Source of the DNA: Heterohyrax brucei
Taxonomy: Eukaryota; Chordata; Mammalia; Hyracoidea; Procaviidae
Assembly: GCA_028571685.1 (NCBI GenBank)
Contig: CM053146.1
Location: forward strand, 109,591,431-109,655,430
DNA: 64,000 nucleotides
Reading direction: 5' to 3'
The notes below the pieces were generated by a model. The model was given only the letters and a program-made list of their open reading frames with translations, did no database searches and had not been told where the DNA came from. Below, piece by piece: positions 63,162 through 64,000 of the stretch. Numbering within the stretch: position 1 is the stretch's first letter; every line of letters begins with the position of its first letter. The position numbers were made by a program, and so were the translations under genes.

Positions 63162-64000
63162 GTATGTGCAACTAATTTGCTCTCTTCTTGTTTGTAAAGC
63201 CAAAAGCTGGTTTATTCATCATCTTATTTTTCGACCCGTTTAGTCAAAATTTAACTCGGCCTGTCCCAGAGTGCAAATCTCTTACTGTTTAAAGAAAGAA
63301 AGGAACAGTGGTGTTTTCGGTTATTTTAGGAGAAGCATACAGTCTGTAATCATGGAACTTGGATCAGTCAAGACCAAGCCTAGAGGTGACAAAATGACAC
63401 TCAAATCTCCAGGATATAAATAGAATGTAATACTGAGCAGAAGTCTTGAATATACAGTAGGGTCAGTCTTGAAGGGATTTAAGGTTGAATTAGGCTACAG
63501 GTATGAATTAGAGAAGCAGCTGTATTTTGCTCATAGATACTTTTTATTTAAATTTGAAATAACTGATGAGTGAAAAATTACAGACTGCTTTACATAAAAA
63601 TTCAAATGTTTAGGTTTTCTTGAAGAAACAGATTTATCAACACCAGCCCTCATTTCTACAAGAAGATGAGTACCACTGGCATCTTTAGAGAGTCACCTGT
63701 TTCAGAATTCTGTGATAATAAGACCCACCTGGAAGCTTCATTCTATTTCCCACCCCCCACCCCCTCCGGGCCATTGAGTTCACCACCTGCAATTCAGCTT
63801 AGAACACAATCCAGTTTACTCTCCAGTCATGACATTGTGTGGTGGAAAAAGTTGGCAGTGGAGAATGGGAAGAATGTATGGGTTGGAGTAGTCAAAAGAG
63901 GCTTCAGGCAATCTACTTGTATATTGCAATCCCAATACAAGTTCCAGCATCATTTTTTAATGAGATGGAGAAACAAATCACCAATTCTGTTTGGAAATGG
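63162..64000 (+). other. Intron 18 of window (partial)
   Basis: Runs to the end of the window. A C-rich tract lies at 63750-63767. An L1 begins at about 63918. The rest is unremarkable. Confidence 0.8.
63918..64000 (+). mobile_element. L1 ORF2 fragment entering the window's right end
   Basis: The + strand frame reads [20 protein letters not shown], homologous to [18 protein letters not shown] on the minus strand at 26995-27183. So it is an L1 in gene-sense orientation, opposite to the other L1s here. The element continues beyond 64000. Confidence 0.8.

Larger units (their letters stand above)
58785..60485 (+). other. Intron 16 of window
   Basis: 1.7 kb, phase 2. It holds a reversed SINE and the CTG/CTC microsatellite. 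58785-59128 and 59283-60108 show nothing recognised. Confidence 0.8.

Noticed and set aside
1-64000. Bacterial or phage features: operons, CRISPR arrays, attachment sites
   Set aside because: No prokaryotic gene density, ribosome-binding sites or regularly spaced repeats; everything fits mammalian intronic DNA.

Overview
This is eukaryotic, mammalian genomic DNA. It shows exon/intron structure with GT-AG splice sites, and about half of it is recognisable interspersed repeats. The repeats point to an afrotherian, most probably a paenungulate such as an elephant: dozens of tRNA-headed SINEs of the AfroSINE type, an RTE-class LINE whose 3' end matches the SINE tails, and L1 copies in minus orientation. 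Species assignment is inference from repeat style; no search could be run.

The only gene supported is the middle of one aldehyde oxidase gene on the + strand. Eighteen consecutive internal exons (first 276-438, last 63096-63161) join in frame without a stop or frameshift into 2161 nt, about 720 codons. They run from the end of the FAD domain, through the inter-domain linker, into most of the molybdenum-cofactor domain. The protein is of the AOX1 clade rather than AOX3, AOX4 or AOX2/AOX3L1 (judged from remembered family sequences). The 5' part (2Fe-2S domains, most of the FAD domain) and the last exons, including the catalytic Glu of the GLGES motif, lie outside the window. Probably these are exons 15-32 of 35 (inference).

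Layout: 1-2500, exons 1-2; 2.5-10.9 kb, intron 2 with MaLR LTRs, a 1.5 kb RTE LINE and a mariner remnant; 10.9-15.6 kb, exons 3-6; 15.6-24.7 kb, exons 7-9 among SINEs; 24.9-32.1 kb, a near full-length L1 flanked by target-site duplications inside intron 9; 34-38.3 kb, exons 10-12; 38.3-53.0 kb, the 14.7 kb intron 12 holding two partial L1s, LTRs and SINEs; 53.0-63.2 kb, exons 13-18, with a CTG/CTC microsatellite 100 bp before exon 17; the window ends inside another L1 on the + strand.

The exons build one polypeptide, a cytosolic molybdo-flavoenzyme subunit that oxidises aldehydes and N-heterocycles and passes electrons from the molybdenum site via iron-sulphur clusters to FAD. I found no operon, CRISPR array, other cellular gene or novel multi-gene system. 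The points most worth a second look are an unusual substrate pocket in the aldehyde oxidase, a 26-nt echo of exon 3 inside intron 2, the SINE/LINE shared tail, and several repeat junctions.
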